A DNA stretch of 64,000 nt from JAGOUA01 sp964645655 (GTDB lineage: Bacteria > Patescibacteriota > Patescibacteriia > 2-12-FULL-60-25). The notes under the pieces are model-generated. The model made no database searches and had not been told where the DNA came from. It saw nothing but the letters and a program-made list of their open reading frames with translations. The stretch spans positions 695,212 to 759,211 of the forward strand of contig CAZXZS010000001.1 of the NCBI GenBank assembly GCA_964645655.1, given 5' to 3'. Shown here piece by piece: positions 32,305 to 40,525 of the stretch. Made by a program: the position numbers and the translations under genes. Every line of letters begins with the position of its first letter. Positions within the stretch are counted from its first letter, which is position 1.

Positions 32305-35265
32305 TCACCAGCCGTCGCTACCGGTCGAACCGTCGGACGATCCGCTCGAGGACGAGGAGCTGTCGCTCGAAGATGAGGAGCTCGAGTCGCTCCCCCAGCC
32401 GGAGCCGCCGGTCGAGCCGGAGGAGCTGTCGGAGGAAGAGGCGCCCCACCCGGACGAAGGCGCCGGAACCGGCGTATCGTGATGGCTCGAGTGGGAGCTC
32501 GACCCGTGGTGGGCGCCGTAAGCGGTCCCGTGATGGTGATGGCCGCCATACGCGGGCGCGGGCGACGGCCGCGACGGCTCGTCGTCCCCATCATCGTGCC
32601 GCGAACGGCCGTGCGAAGGGGAAGCGGCCCTCGAAGCCGGCGCGCGCATCGAGGAAGGCACCGCGTAGGACGCGTGCCCCGAACGCGAGGAGGCCTCGGA
32701 CGGGCGGGTCGGCTTGCGGGCATCCTCGCAGGCCTGGACCGCCTCGTTGGCGCAGCGCCCTGCCTCGTTGAGGAAGTCCTCGGCGTCGTTGGCCGTACGG
32801 AGCGCGGAACGGTACCGGCGTTCGGCGCCGGCCCGCGTCGCTGCGGCGAGGTACTCCTGCGCCTGGACCAGGGCCGCCTGGGCACGGTCGATCTTGGCAT
32901 CGGCCGCGCGCGGCGCCTCGTGGCGCGCCTGGGCGGCCTTGACCTTGGCCTGGGCCGCCGTGACGCTCGCCGTGACCGTCGGGATCCGTCCCCCGACATG
33001 CGCAAGCGCATGCGGGAGCTGGTCGCGGCTGCGCTCGAGCCCATCCAGCTGGAACGATGCGCCGCTGAAATCGGCCGCGAGATCGATGAGGAGCAGCCGC
33101 AACGGCTCTTCCTCCTCGATGACGTGGGCGTAGTGCCCATCGCTGAAGGCCTGCCGCATCTCGTTGAAGCGGGGCGAGGCCCGCTCCGCGAAACGCTTGG
33201 CCGCGAGGTCGAACGGCTGGCGGTCGAACTCGGGGAACATGGCCTGCGCCCCGGCGAGCCGGGGCAGGACCCGTTCCCGCGCCGCCTCGGCCTGGTCGAA
33301 ACGCTCCTCGAGCGCCCGTCGGGCGGCAGGCGCAGCCTGGGCGAGCCTGCGGATCTCGAAGGCGAGGGCCTCCGCCGTCGCCCGCAACGCGAGGACGGCA
33401 TCGGCCTGGACCTTCACCTGCTCGAGCGGCGTGGGCTGCGCGAGCAGGGCGCGCAGGCGCCGCTCCGCCGCGTTGGCGGCATCGAGGGCCGCCTGCGGCG
33501 TCGCGGGGCCGACGACGGTGACCTCCTGCGGGACCGCGATGTCGACGGGCGGCGCCTTGAAGACCGGGGCGAGGACCCCTTCGAGGGTCCGCAGCCCGGC
33601 CAGGGCCGCATCGTAGTCGAGGCGCAAGCGGCTGACCGCCTGCCGGTACGCGTAGGGATCCGTCCGCTGCAGGGCGCCGAGTTGGGCGTGGACGGAAGCC
33701 GCGGCCTCCGGACCGCCCACGAAGGGCAGCCCTGCCGGCCAGTCGGACGGCAGGCCGATGGCGCGGGCGCGATCCTGGACCTGGACGAACCAGGCGGCCG
33801 GGACCTCCTGTGCGGGCTCCGCCTGGCCCTGGACGGCCGCAAGGCCATCGAGGTCCCTGACCTGGGTGGACACGTCCCTCTCCGTGGCCTCGCACGCCTT
33901 GAGCCAGTCGGATACCGGGAGCGGCGGAGGGACCACGGGCGGCGGCGCCTGGCGCATGGGATGCCCGCCCGAGGTCGCCGTCTCGGTGACAGGGGGCGGG
34001 AACGGCGCATCGGCCCGCGCGAGGACATCGAGCAGGACGTTGGGATCATCACCCGCCTTCTCGAGGCGGGCCCGGATGTCGGTGACACGCTCCTGCCCCC
34101 GCATGAACGCCGGGCGATGCTCGTCGAGCGTGCGGATGAGGCGGTCATAGCGGGCCCTGGTCTCGCCGGTCGCGGTCACGAGCCAGGGATGCCGGCCAGG
34201 CCACGCGTCGACCCGCCCGACATGGCCGAAGAACCCGTCGACCACGCGCTCGAGCGGGGCCAGGGCGTCGTCGACCTGTTCGCGCAGCGCGTCGGCGCGC
34301 GCCTTGCGGTCGCGGTGCGCCCGGAAGATGAGCCAGCCGGCGAGGAGGACCATGCCGACCACGCCGAGGACGAGCCCGACGGCGATGCCGAAGTCCACCT
34401 GCTTTGAGGAGACGAAGTCTTCCAACGTCCGATTCTCGAAGGCGAGCTGGGCGCCCGCGCGCTGCACGCGCTCGAGCGGGACTTCCGCGGACGGCGTGCC
34501 CGCCTGGACGACGAAGGCCGCCTCCTCGTAGGCGCGACGGAAGGCCTGCTCCCCGCTGGAGAGATAGCCCAGGCCCGGCAAGCGACGCGTGAGCTGCTCG
34601 GCGTGCGCGATGGCCCGAACGATCTGCCCGCGCGCCTCGTTCCAGGCGCGCTGCTCCCGACGCTCCCGGACCATGCGGAGGACGTCCTGGCGGCGGGCTT
34701 CCTGGCGCTCGGGGTCGACCCGATCGAATACCTGGGCGTCGAACGCCTGCGCGAGCGCGATGGTCCCGTCGGCCACACCGAGCGGATCGGTCTCATTGCG
34801 CGCGTGCTGGCTGAAGGCGTCGAGGAACGGCCTGTTCGGCACGTCGCCGCGCAGGCCGAGGTCACGCATCCACCGCTGCGCCGGCAGGAACTGCTTCCCC
34901 TGCGGGTCGAACAGCACCACGAAGAGGCTGGCATCCTCGGTGAACTGCTCGGGCTGGCGGGCGCGCCACTCCGTGGCGAGACGGCCGAGGAGCGTCACGC
35001 GATTCAGGCCCGCCGGGGGCTGCGCGGCGTAGACGACGTAGAACGGGTAATGCAGCGCGTCGAGCGCCGCCTCCACCCGCTCAAGGCCCTCCTGCCCCAC
35101 ATGCGGCGGGACGAATCCGGCCGGCAGGGTGTAGACGCGCCGCCCGGCCTCGAGGGCCAGGAGCGGCTCGGGCTCGAGCGCGACCATGGGCTGCGCGCCC
35201 ACGAGCCCCGTCCAGGCCACCAGGGCCAAGACGAGGAGAAGGCCGAGAAACCTTTTTTTATCCAT
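32305..35265 (-). CDS. Large TPM-like membrane protein with coiled coils and Ser-rich tail
   Basis: The 986-aa protein has a signal peptide (~1-24), a TPM-like extracytoplasmic region (RVYTLPAGFVPPHVGQEGLERVEAALDAL, DASLFVVLFDPQ) ending near 290, a membrane helix (~295-320, FGIAVGLVLGVVGMVLLAGWLIF), about 500 residues of helical coil, then His/Ser/Gly-rich low complexity ending in a Ser-Asp-Gly tract. The plan matches the 676-aa TPM protein at 4448 but the TPM part has diverged. GGGAGG lies eight bases before the ATG at 35265. It has a TTGACA promoter and a strong terminator. Function unknown. Confidence 0.75.
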   Translation of the reverse strand: MDKKRFLGLLLVLALVAWTGLVGAQPMVALEPEPLLALEAGRRVYTLPAGFVPPHVGQEGLERVEAALDALHYPFYVVYAAQPPAGLNRVTLLGRLATEWRARQPEQFTEDASLFVVLFDPQGKQFLPAQRWMRDLGLRGDVPNRPFLDAFSQHARNETDPLGVADGTIALAQAFDAQVFDRVDPERQEARRQDVLRMVRERREQRAWNEARGQIVRAIAHAEQLTRRLPGLGYLSSGEQAFRRAYEEAAFVVQAGTPSAEVPLERVQRAGAQLAFENRTLEDFVSSKQVDFGIAVGLVLGVVGMVLLAGWLIFRAHRDRKARADALREQVDDALAPLERVVDGFFGHVGRVDAWPGRHPWLVTATGETRARYDRLIRTLDEHRPAFMRGQERVTDIRARLEKAGDDPNVLLDVLARADAPFPPPVTETATSGGHPMRQAPPPVVPPPLPVSDWLKACEATERDVSTQVRDLDGLAAVQGQAEPAQEVPAAWFVQVQDRARAIGLPSDWPAGLPFVGGPEAAASVHAQLGALQRTDPYAYRQAVSRLRLDYDAALAGLRTLEGVLAPVFKAPPVDIAVPQEVTVVGPATPQAALDAANAAERRLRALLAQPTPLEQVKVQADAVLALRATAEALAFEIRRLAQAAPAARRALEERFDQAEAARERVLPRLAGAQAMFPEFDRQPFDLAAKRFAERASPRFNEMRQAFSDGHYAHVIEEEEPLRLLLIDLAADFSGASFQLDGLERSRDQLPHALAHVGGRIPTVTASVTAAQAKVKAAQARHEAPRAADAKIDRAQAALVQAQEYLAAATRAGAERRYRSALRTANDAEDFLNEAGRCANEAVQACEDARKPTRPSEASSRSGHASYAVPSSMRAPASRAASPSHGRSRHDDGDDEPSRPSPAPAYGGHHHHGTAYGAHHGSSSHSSHHDTPVPAPSSGWGASSSDSSSGSTGGSGWGSDSSSSSSSDSSSSSSGSSDGSTGSDGW

Positions 35266-35324
35266 CTTCTTTCCTCCCAACGAAGGGTCGGTCGCCCCAT
35301 CCCGAATGGACGAGGCAGCCCCCG

Positions 35325-35354
35325 TTTATAGCATAAAAATCCTGCTTTTGTCAA
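35325..35354 (-). promoter_or_regulatory. Promoter for the 986-aa protein gene
   Basis: Minus strand TTGACA (35354-35349), 18-base spacer ending TGC, TATAAA (35330-35325). Confidence 0.85.
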
Positions 35355-35428
35355 ATAAACGGAACGCCCTGCCAAGCAAGCACGCTTTCCGTCAACGGGG
35401 ACTGCGCTCTTCGGCAAAGCCGTTGACG

Positions 35429-35457
35429 TTGACAGACGGGTATTCACCTGCTATGAT
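35429..35457 (+). promoter_or_regulatory. Consensus promoter for the 213-aa membrane orphan
   Basis: TTGACA, 17-base spacer ending TGC, TATGAT; close to a perfect sigma-70 promoter with extended -10. Confidence 0.88.
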
Positions 35458-35477
35458 CGGTCACCTTCGGAGGTCCC

Positions 35478-36119
35478 ATGAAGCACCCGATCCAGCCTTC
35501 TCCCCCCAACCTTCCCACCGTCGACGCGCTCCTCGCCTACGGCCGCGCACGCAGCCTGGCGATGACGCTGGAGACGTTCCCACCCTGGTCGTTCCGAGCC
35601 TTCCAACGCCTGGCCGGGCTCGCCAAGATGGCTTGGCTCAACGCGCTCGTCTTCTGGATCCTCGTGATGCTGGCGGCTCCGGGCCTGTCGCCTGGGCTCG
35701 CCGCCACGTTCACGGGGATCGTCGCAGGCATGCTCGTCACCGCCGTCGCCAGCACCCTCGTCGCCCTCACCATCCGGGGTACGTCCGCCTGGAATGCGAA
35801 GGACTTCGCCTCGCATCCCGCCGGAACCCCGGAAGGGCGGCGGGAGCTCCTCGAATTCGCCTGCGATCACCGCCGTATCGTCGACGTCGGCTTTCAGGCC
35901 TGGCGTGAGTACGTCGAGACGCACCAGGCCACCGATCGAATCGGAGGCTATCGCGACGCCTCGGGAGGGGCAGGTACCGCCTGGGCTCTCGAGGACATCG
36001 CCACCCTCGAAAACCTTGCCCGCGACTGGGGCAGGGAGTACCAACGTTCCACCCTTGGCCGTCGCGATCTCGACTTCTTCTACGGCGAATTCGTCGCCAT
36101 GCAGGCCGCCTCCCGCTAA
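35478..36119 (+). CDS. Orphan membrane protein, ALLAHVRA family member (diverged)
   Basis: The 213-aa protein has an N-terminal soluble helix (TVDALLAYGRARSLAMTLETFPPW), a two-helix membrane hairpin (~52-70 and ~80-100) and a soluble helical C-half. The N-terminal phrase parallels SAKALLAHVRAQRVAALKARFPPW of the proteins at 41663 and 42489, so these are diverged paralogs. GGAGGT lies four bases before the ATG. It is a single-gene unit with a promoter and a terminator whose hairpin includes the stop. Confidence 0.72.
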   Translation: MKHPIQPSPPNLPTVDALLAYGRARSLAMTLETFPPWSFRAFQRLAGLAKMAWLNALVFWILVMLAAPGLSPGLAATFTGIVAGMLVTAVASTLVALTIRGTSAWNAKDFASHPAGTPEGRRELLEFACDHRRIVDVGFQAWREYVETHQATDRIGGYRDASGGAGTAWALEDIATLENLARDWGREYQRSTLGRRDLDFFYGEFVAMQAASR

Positions 36120-36131
36120 GGCGGTTTTTTT
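36106..36131 (+). terminator. Terminator overlapping the stop codon
   Basis: CCGCC-TCCCGCTAA-GGCGG followed by seven T; the TAA stop ends in the loop. Confidence 0.8.
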
Positions 36132-36225
36132 CATGCAAACTACGCACATGAAGCGCAAAATCCCCTTGACAAAACAACGAATATCGCCCGCCTGGCGCAG
36201 GCCTTCAACGGCATTTCAGCGCCAA

Positions 36226-36256
36226 CAAAAATACCCCGACCATGCGAAGGTCGGGG
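36226..36256 (-). terminator. Terminator of the 143-aa orphan gene
   Basis: Minus strand CCCCGACC-TTCGCAT-GGTCGGGG followed by TATTTTTG. Confidence 0.85.
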
Positions 36257-36264
36257 CCGGACGG

Positions 36265-36696
36265 TCAGTCCGCGAACGGGCCGGCGAGGCGACCGTCGAG
36301 GTAGCGGTACACCTGGCCGCGGAAGCGGAAGGTCTCGGTGAACGCGCCGTTGTACAGGCTCTGGACCTGGGGCACGAGGTGGTCGCAGAGCAGGTGGCGC
36401 TGGGCGAGGTTGCGCCGGTCGAAGCGGGCGCAGAAGAGCCCGATGGCCTCCGCGTGCGTCTTGCCGAGCGCGTGGTGCAGCAGCCAGGCCTTCGTCGGGC
36501 GCACCTTGTCGGCGTGCTCGTAGAAGGGCGCCTCGCGGGCCGTGAAGACGGGATCGTCCTCGCCCGCCACGAGCGCGTCGCGCAGGACCCGCTGCGCGCG
36601 GTGGCGGTCGGCCCGGTTGGACCACCGCCGCTGGGACTTGCTGGAGTCGGAGCGGCCACCCTCGAGGATGGTCCGCGCGATGTTCTTGGTCGCCAT
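36265..36696 (-). CDS. Hypothetical basic 143-aa protein
   Basis: Not recognised. The N-terminus is basic and polar (GGRSDSSKSQRRWSNRADRHRAQR), the middle helical with histidines (KAWLLHHALGKTHAEAIGLF), and the end has FRFRGQVYRYLDGRLAGPF. This could be a nucleic-acid-binding protein, but that is speculation. AAAGGAG nine bases upstream sets the start. It is a one-gene unit with consensus promoter and strong terminator. Confidence 0.72.
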   Translation of the reverse strand: MATKNIARTILEGGRSDSSKSQRRWSNRADRHRAQRVLRDALVAGEDDPVFTAREAPFYEHADKVRPTKAWLLHHALGKTHAEAIGLFCARFDRRNLAQRHLLCDHLVPQVQSLYNGAFTETFRFRGQVYRYLDGRLAGPFAD

Positions 36697-36764
36697 GGTG
36701 AGGCGCTCCTTTTACGCCTTCAACTTCTCATGGCCGCCTCCTTTCGCTTCATGTGGGGCAATGG

Positions 36765-36793
36765 ATTCTAGCAGGCCTTCTAATGCCTGTCAA
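36765..36793 (-). promoter_or_regulatory. Promoter for the 143-aa orphan gene
   Basis: Minus strand TTGACA (36793-36788), 17-base spacer ending TGC, TAGAAT (36770-36765). Confidence 0.85.
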
Positions 36794-36814
36794 ATGCCCA
36801 TGCGCAAATTCCCC

Positions 36815-36839
36815 AAGAAAAAACCGGCCTGATGGCCAG
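36815..36839 (-). terminator. Terminator of the 163-aa orphan gene
   Basis: Minus strand CTGGCC-ATCA-GGCCGG followed by TTTTTTC, starting at the stop codon. Confidence 0.8.
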
Positions 36840-37331
36840 TCACGGGACAGGATCGAGGCGGCGATAGGCCTCCTGGAATGCCTTCGCCTCGATGAGGCAG
36901 ACCTCACTCGTCAGGACCCCGTCCGCGCTGCAGGCACCGACGATGAGGCAGTCGGCCGCGCCCTGCTGCGGGGAGCCCCAGGCGTCGTGGATCTTGATGG
37001 GGACACCGAACGGGTTGGGGAAGGCCCGGCAGAACCCTTCGGCCTCGTACGTCCCAAGGATGTCCGTCGCGCGATAACGCGCGAAGAACGTCGCCTCGGA
37101 GATGAGGTACCGCTCGCCGGAAGGGTCCGTGACGAGATACTGGTCTTCCCGGGTAATTTGCACGGTCCTCTCGACCCCCTTCGCCGTGACCGTGACGACG
37201 CGCTCGCCGATCGGAACGGGACAGGCCACGACCCGCCCGCACGTGCGGAAGAGCGGGGCCCGGACAAGCGGCATGAGGACCTCCGCCGACCGACGATCGA
37301 TCAACAGAAACGAACCTTCTTCTTCCGCCAT
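36840..37331 (-). CDS. PGDYG-like domain protein
   Basis: The 163-aa protein contains DQYLVTDPSGERYLISEATFFARY, resembling the GDYLVT.P.GERY.I....F...Y motif I associate with small PGDYG-type domains of unknown function. A C-terminal alpha/beta part follows (GAADCLIVGACSADGVL). GGAAGGAG nine bases upstream of the ATG at 37331 sets the start; an open frame continues further without support. One-gene unit with TTGACA promoter and terminator. Confidence 0.65.
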   Translation of the reverse strand: MAEEEGSFLLIDRRSAEVLMPLVRAPLFRTCGRVVACPVPIGERVVTVTAKGVERTVQITREDQYLVTDPSGERYLISEATFFARYRATDILGTYEAEGFCRAFPNPFGVPIKIHDAWGSPQQGAADCLIVGACSADGVLTSEVCLIEAKAFQEAYRRLDPVP

Positions 37332-37373
37332 GGAACTCCTTCCTGATGCGTCGCCGTGGCGACAGCCGGGCAG

Positions 37374-37402
37374 ATCTTGGCGGCAAATGGGGCTTTTGTC
37401 AA
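37374..37402 (-). promoter_or_regulatory. Promoter for the PGDYG-like gene
   Basis: Minus strand TTGACA (37402-37397), 17-base spacer, CAAGAT as a weak -10 (37379-37374). Confidence 0.6.
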
Positions 37403-37470
37403 TGGGAGTCATCATTCGCCCCTTGAACGACCCTCCTCGCCAATTCGCCGTCCCCCGATCAGGCCGGTCC

Positions 37471-37499
37471 TTGACAGCTTCCCGAATTCGACGTATACT
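37471..37499 (+). promoter_or_regulatory. Consensus promoter of the ABC exporter leader
   Basis: TTGACA (37471-37476), 17-base spacer, TATACT (37494-37499). The exporter start is about 240 bases downstream, leaving a long leader. The 37332-37745 interval thus holds two divergent promoters, a short leader ORF and a terminator. Confidence 0.88.
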
Positions 37500-37537
37500 G
37501 ACCCTCATTAACTCATATCGCGCCACCCGTCAACGCT

Positions 37538-37603
37538 ATGCATTCCCAGCCGCATCACCGCCCGTCTGCTCGCTTGGTGGCCGATCTGATCGTGATTTCT
37601 TAA
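37538..37603 (+). CDS. Putative 21-aa leader peptide of the ABC exporter
   Basis: ATG at 37538 to TAA at 37603 encodes MHSQPHHRPSARLVADLIV plus two residues. It lies inside the exporter leader. Its last codons form the left arm (TTCTTAAG) of a hairpin with CTTAAGGA (37621-37628), whose right arm overlaps the start of the terminator stem. No clear ribosome site precedes it. This fits ribosome-mediated attenuation but could be chance. Confidence 0.4.
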   Translation: MHSQPHHRPSARLVADLIVIS

Positions 37604-37625
37604 GTTCGCGCGCTTTGCCGCTTAA

Positions 37626-37665
37626 GGACCTCTCGCGACGGATCGGCCGAGAGGTTCTTTGTTTT
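37626..37665 (+). terminator. Leader terminator (attenuator) before the ABC exporter
   Basis: GGACCTCTCG (37626-37635) pairs with CGAGAGGTTC (37648-37657), one G-T pair, followed by TTTGTTTT. It sits between the promoter and the exporter gene on the same strand, so exporter expression needs readthrough. Confidence 0.8.
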
Positions 37666-37745
37666 CATTCGGGAAGAACCTGCCCATACGGCCGCTTCCT
37701 CCCTTCCCTGCACCCGCCCCTTCCACCCTTCCACCGGAGAACGGC

Positions 37746-39599
37746 ATGGACCCGTCCATCGAAACGCCCGATGATCCCGACACCGACGACACCCACACCC
37801 CCAAGACGATCCGCCAGGTCGCGCGGCATTTCCGCCGCGTGCTCGGGATCTGCTGGGACCTGGCCCGTTCGCAGCGGCAACGGCTGCTCGTGAGCTTCGT
37901 GGGGACGCTCGCCCTCGAGGGGCTGAGCATCGTCTCGCCCTGGCTGATCGCGCTCCTCATGGCGCGCGCGGCCCTGCCCAGCACGGGGACGATCCTCCGT
38001 CCCGGCCTGCTCACGCCGCTCGTGGGGATCCTGCTCATCTGGATCGCCTCGGTCGGCATCGACTTCGTCCGCGAGACGAACGGGGCTCGGGCGCGCGCCG
38101 AGCTCGAACGCCGGCTGCCCCTGGAGGCGCTGGACCGCCTGCTCCGGCTGCACCGCGGCTTCCACCAGGACCACAACACCGCCGAGCTCACCGCCAAGGT
38201 CACGCGCGGCAGCGCCTATGTGAGCGCCGTCCTGAACCTGCTGCAGTTCAACCTGCTCCCGCGCCTCACGCTGCTCGCGGCGACGATCGTGATCCTGTGC
38301 TTCCTGCACCCGATCTTCACCGCCCTCGCCCTCGCGATCCTGGCTTTCTACGCCTGGCTCCTGCTCGTCGGGCGGCTGCAGGTGACGCCGGAGTACGATG
38401 CGCGCGAGAAGCTGCGCCGCAAGGCGGAGCGCGTCGGCGGCGAGGGAGTCGCGAACGCGAGCGTCGTCCAGGCGTTCCACCGCGAAACCGCCTTCCACGC
38501 GGAAGTCCAGGCCATGCGCGACGCCATGCTCGAGCACCAGAAGAAGGAGAGCCTCCTCGGCATGCGTAATTGGGTCAAGCGTTGCCTGGGCGCGGACCAG
38601 ATCCAGTGGGCCATGCTGCTGCTCGCGCTCCACCTCCAGCAGACGGGCCGGATGGGCCTGCCGACCCTGCTGTTCACCGTCACGCTCGTCCTCCGCTACC
38701 GCCAGGAGCTGTTCAACTTCGGGTGGATGTATGACGAGCTCATGGACAAGACCGACGCGATCATCCGGCTCCACGAGCTCCTCCACGAGGTGCCGCGGAT
38801 CACGGACCCGGCCGTGCCGCTCCCCCTGCCCACGCCGGCGCAGGCGCACCTGGCCTTCGACCGCGTCAGCTACCGCTACCCAGGCGCCGACGGGAAGGAC
38901 GGCCGCTGGGCCCTCCGCGACGTCTCGCTCGAGGTCAGGCCTGGCGAGGTCCTCGGCATCGCCGGGCACTCGGGGCACGGCAAGTCGACCTTCCTCAGCC
39001 TCGTCTCGCGCGCGGACGACCCCACCGAGGGGCGCGTCCTGCTGAATGGCGTCGACGTGCGGCAGGTACGCCTCGGTGACCTGCGCGGGCGGATGGCCGT
39101 CGTCGAGCAGGACCCGCGTGTCTTCAACGACACCATCTTCAACAACGTCGACTTCGGGCGCGGGTTCTCGCCGCAGGCCGTCGAGGAAGCCTGCAAGATG
39201 GCGGGCGCGCACGAGTTCATCCTCAAGGGCACGCCGAAGGGCTACCAAAGCCGCATCGGCGACCGCGGGACCAAGCTCTCGGGCGGGCAGAAGCAGCGCC
39301 TCTGCCTGGCCCGCGCCCTCCTCGGCCAGCCGTCGCTCCTCATCCTCGACGAGGCCACCTCGAGCATCGACCCGCACAGCATCGAGCTGATCATGCAGTC
39401 GATGGAACGGCTGAAGGGACGGTGCACCATCCTCCTGGTGTCGCACCAGCTCTCGACCCTGCAGCGCCTGGCCGACCGCATCGCCGTCATCAACGACGGC
39501 CAGATCGCCGAGATCGGCACGCACGCCCAGCTCCTCCTCGAGAACGGGCTCTACCACAAGCTCGTCAACATCCAGCAGAAGCAGGAACAGGCCGAGTGA
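37746..39599 (+). CDS. ABC-type exporter (fused membrane and ATPase domains)
   Basis: The 617-aa half-transporter has an acidic N-terminus, six membrane helices (~40-330) and an ATPase domain with Walker A GHSGHGKS (407-414), Q-loop VVEQDPRVF, signature LSGGQKQR (511-518), Walker B LLILDEATSS (D535, E536) and the H-loop LLVSHQLS. It works as a dimer to export lipids, drugs or peptides. GGAG seven bases before the ATG at 37746 sets the start; an in-frame TTG at 37659 falls in the terminator tail and is rejected. The leader with terminator suggests induced expression. Confidence 0.93.
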   Translation: MDPSIETPDDPDTDDTHTPKTIRQVARHFRRVLGICWDLARSQRQRLLVSFVGTLALEGLSIVSPWLIALLMARAALPSTGTILRPGLLTPLVGILLIWIASVGIDFVRETNGARARAELERRLPLEALDRLLRLHRGFHQDHNTAELTAKVTRGSAYVSAVLNLLQFNLLPRLTLLAATIVILCFLHPIFTALALAILAFYAWLLLVGRLQVTPEYDAREKLRRKAERVGGEGVANASVVQAFHRETAFHAEVQAMRDAMLEHQKKESLLGMRNWVKRCLGADQIQWAMLLLALHLQQTGRMGLPTLLFTVTLVLRYRQELFNFGWMYDELMDKTDAIIRLHELLHEVPRITDPAVPLPLPTPAQAHLAFDRVSYRYPGADGKDGRWALRDVSLEVRPGEVLGIAGHSGHGKSTFLSLVSRADDPTEGRVLLNGVDVRQVRLGDLRGRMAVVEQDPRVFNDTIFNNVDFGRGFSPQAVEEACKMAGAHEFILKGTPKGYQSRIGDRGTKLSGGQKQRLCLARALLGQPSLLILDEATSSIDPHSIELIMQSMERLKGRCTILLVSHQLSTLQRLADRIAVINDGQIAEIGTHAQLLLENGLYHKLVNIQQKQEQAE

Positions 39600-39602
39600 C
39601 CT

Positions 39603-39629
39603 GACCCCCGGAAACGGGGGTTTTTCTTG
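39603..39629 (+). terminator. Terminator of the ABC exporter
   Basis: CCCCCG-GAAA-CGGGGG followed by TTTTTCTT. An exact copy lies at 40412-40438. Confidence 0.88.
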
Positions 39630-39643
39630 TGCGCCAGAAACCC

Positions 39644-39672
39644 TTGACAAAACGGGCAAGCGTCCCTATGAT
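39644..39672 (+). promoter_or_regulatory. Promoter for the first IPTVM-family gene
   Basis: TTGACA (39644-39649), 17-base spacer, TATGAT (39667-39672). Confidence 0.88.
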
Positions 39673-39718
39673 ATGCCACTGCCTTGTCAGGACGGCAGAG
39701 AAAGACGAAAGAGCCTTC

Positions 39719-40252
39719 ATGAGCAAGGGAACGTCGATTCCGACGGTGATGGACAGGCGCACCTTCGAAGCCTTGGGGCTGCTGGGATTCCGCTTCACCA
39801 GCTCCCCTGGCGCGACCTGGTTTCCAAGCGAGAAGGAACGCGAAGCGCGGAAGGGAGCGAGAATGCGGGAAGCCCTGCTTCCGGACGGCTGGACCACGAA
39901 GGGGGCTCCGCGAGGCCTCTATACCGAGCTGCTCGACACCGAGGGCCGGCGGCGCGCGATCATTTCCATCGGGTTGGCTACCCTCTTCGGGGATCCCGCC
40001 TTCAGTCTCCTCACCCGCTACGCGGTGGAGGCGGCCTTCCATCCGGACATCGCGGCAGGCACGCGGACGTACACGGCCATCGACCGGCGGCAGTCAGGGG
40101 ATCCGTTGTTCGCTTCGCCCTCCCTCTACCGGAGGGAGGAGGAACCACGGGCGTTCCAGGCACGAGCCGAGGCGGAAGCGTGGCTCGACAGGCACTTCCC
40201 CGCCTGGCGCGATCCGCTCGCGTACTGGGACGCGGGGATCGGGGCCGCCTGA
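39719..40252 (+). CDS. Orphan IPTVM-family protein, copy 1
   Basis: The 177-aa soluble alpha/beta protein is not recognised. It shares with the protein at 40526 the phrases SIPTVMDRRTFEALGLLGFRF, LPDGW, the LLTRYAVE segment, TYTAIDRRQSGDPL and ARAEAEAWLDRHFPAWRDPLAYWD. The conserved Arg, Asp, Trp and Tyr residues suggest a binding or catalytic pocket. No signal or membrane segment. The ATG at 39719 has only a weak ribosome site. Single-gene unit with consensus promoter and terminator. Confidence 0.72.
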   Translation: MSKGTSIPTVMDRRTFEALGLLGFRFTSSPGATWFPSEKEREARKGARMREALLPDGWTTKGAPRGLYTELLDTEGRRRAIISIGLATLFGDPAFSLLTRYAVEAAFHPDIAAGTRTYTAIDRRQSGDPLFASPSLYRREEEPRAFQARAEAEAWLDRHFPAWRDPLAYWDAGIGAA

Positions 40253-40285
40253 AGGGAAGGGGGGTACCCTGTAAGCGGACTAGCG

Positions 40286-40310
40286 CGGACGATCTGTCCG
40301 TGTTTTTTTG
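40286..40310 (+). terminator. Terminator of IPTVM copy 1
   Basis: CGGAC-GATCT-GTCCG followed by TGTTTTTTT. Confidence 0.75.
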
Positions 40311-40365
40311 GAGCGTATGACATTTCGACACAAGATCCGCTCGAGGCAGCTTCAAGGGCCCACCG

Positions 40366-40440
40366 CAAGCTCGTCAACATCCAGCAGAAGCAGGAAGAGG
40401 CCGAGTGACCTGACCCCCGGAAACGGGGGTTTTTCTTGTG
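40366..40440 (+). repeat. Duplicated 3' end and terminator of the ABC exporter
   Basis: These 75 bases match 39557-39631 with one mismatch (GAAGAG for GAACAG). They include the last 14 codons of the exporter, its TGA stop and the whole terminator. No other part of the exporter is present. It is the junction of an ~809-bp tandem duplication or a gene-conversion trace. Confidence 0.93.
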
Positions 40441-40458
40441 TGGCGGCAGGCCTCGATC

Positions 40459-40487
40459 TTGACGGCTGCGCCATTTTGTCCTAAACT
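40459..40487 (+). promoter_or_regulatory. Promoter for the second IPTVM-family operon
   Basis: TTGACG (40459-40464), 17-base spacer, TAAACT (40482-40487). Confidence 0.75.
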
Positions 40488-40525
40488 GAAGCGTCCGTCC
40501 GTAACGACCGAAAGGAGGTCATGCC

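Noticed and set aside
32479..34407. A 642-codon plus-strand open frame
   Set aside because: Shadow of the 986-aa protein gene on the minus strand; no promoter or ribosome site.
36166..36189. TTGACA on the plus strand as a promoter
   Set aside because: No acceptable -10 at 16-18 bases, and only a terminator lies downstream. It may be a relic of a lost unit.
37659..37745. TTG start for the ABC exporter
   Set aside because: The TTG lies in the T tract of the leader terminator and the extension is Pro-rich and unlike the family; ATG 37746 has a ribosome site.
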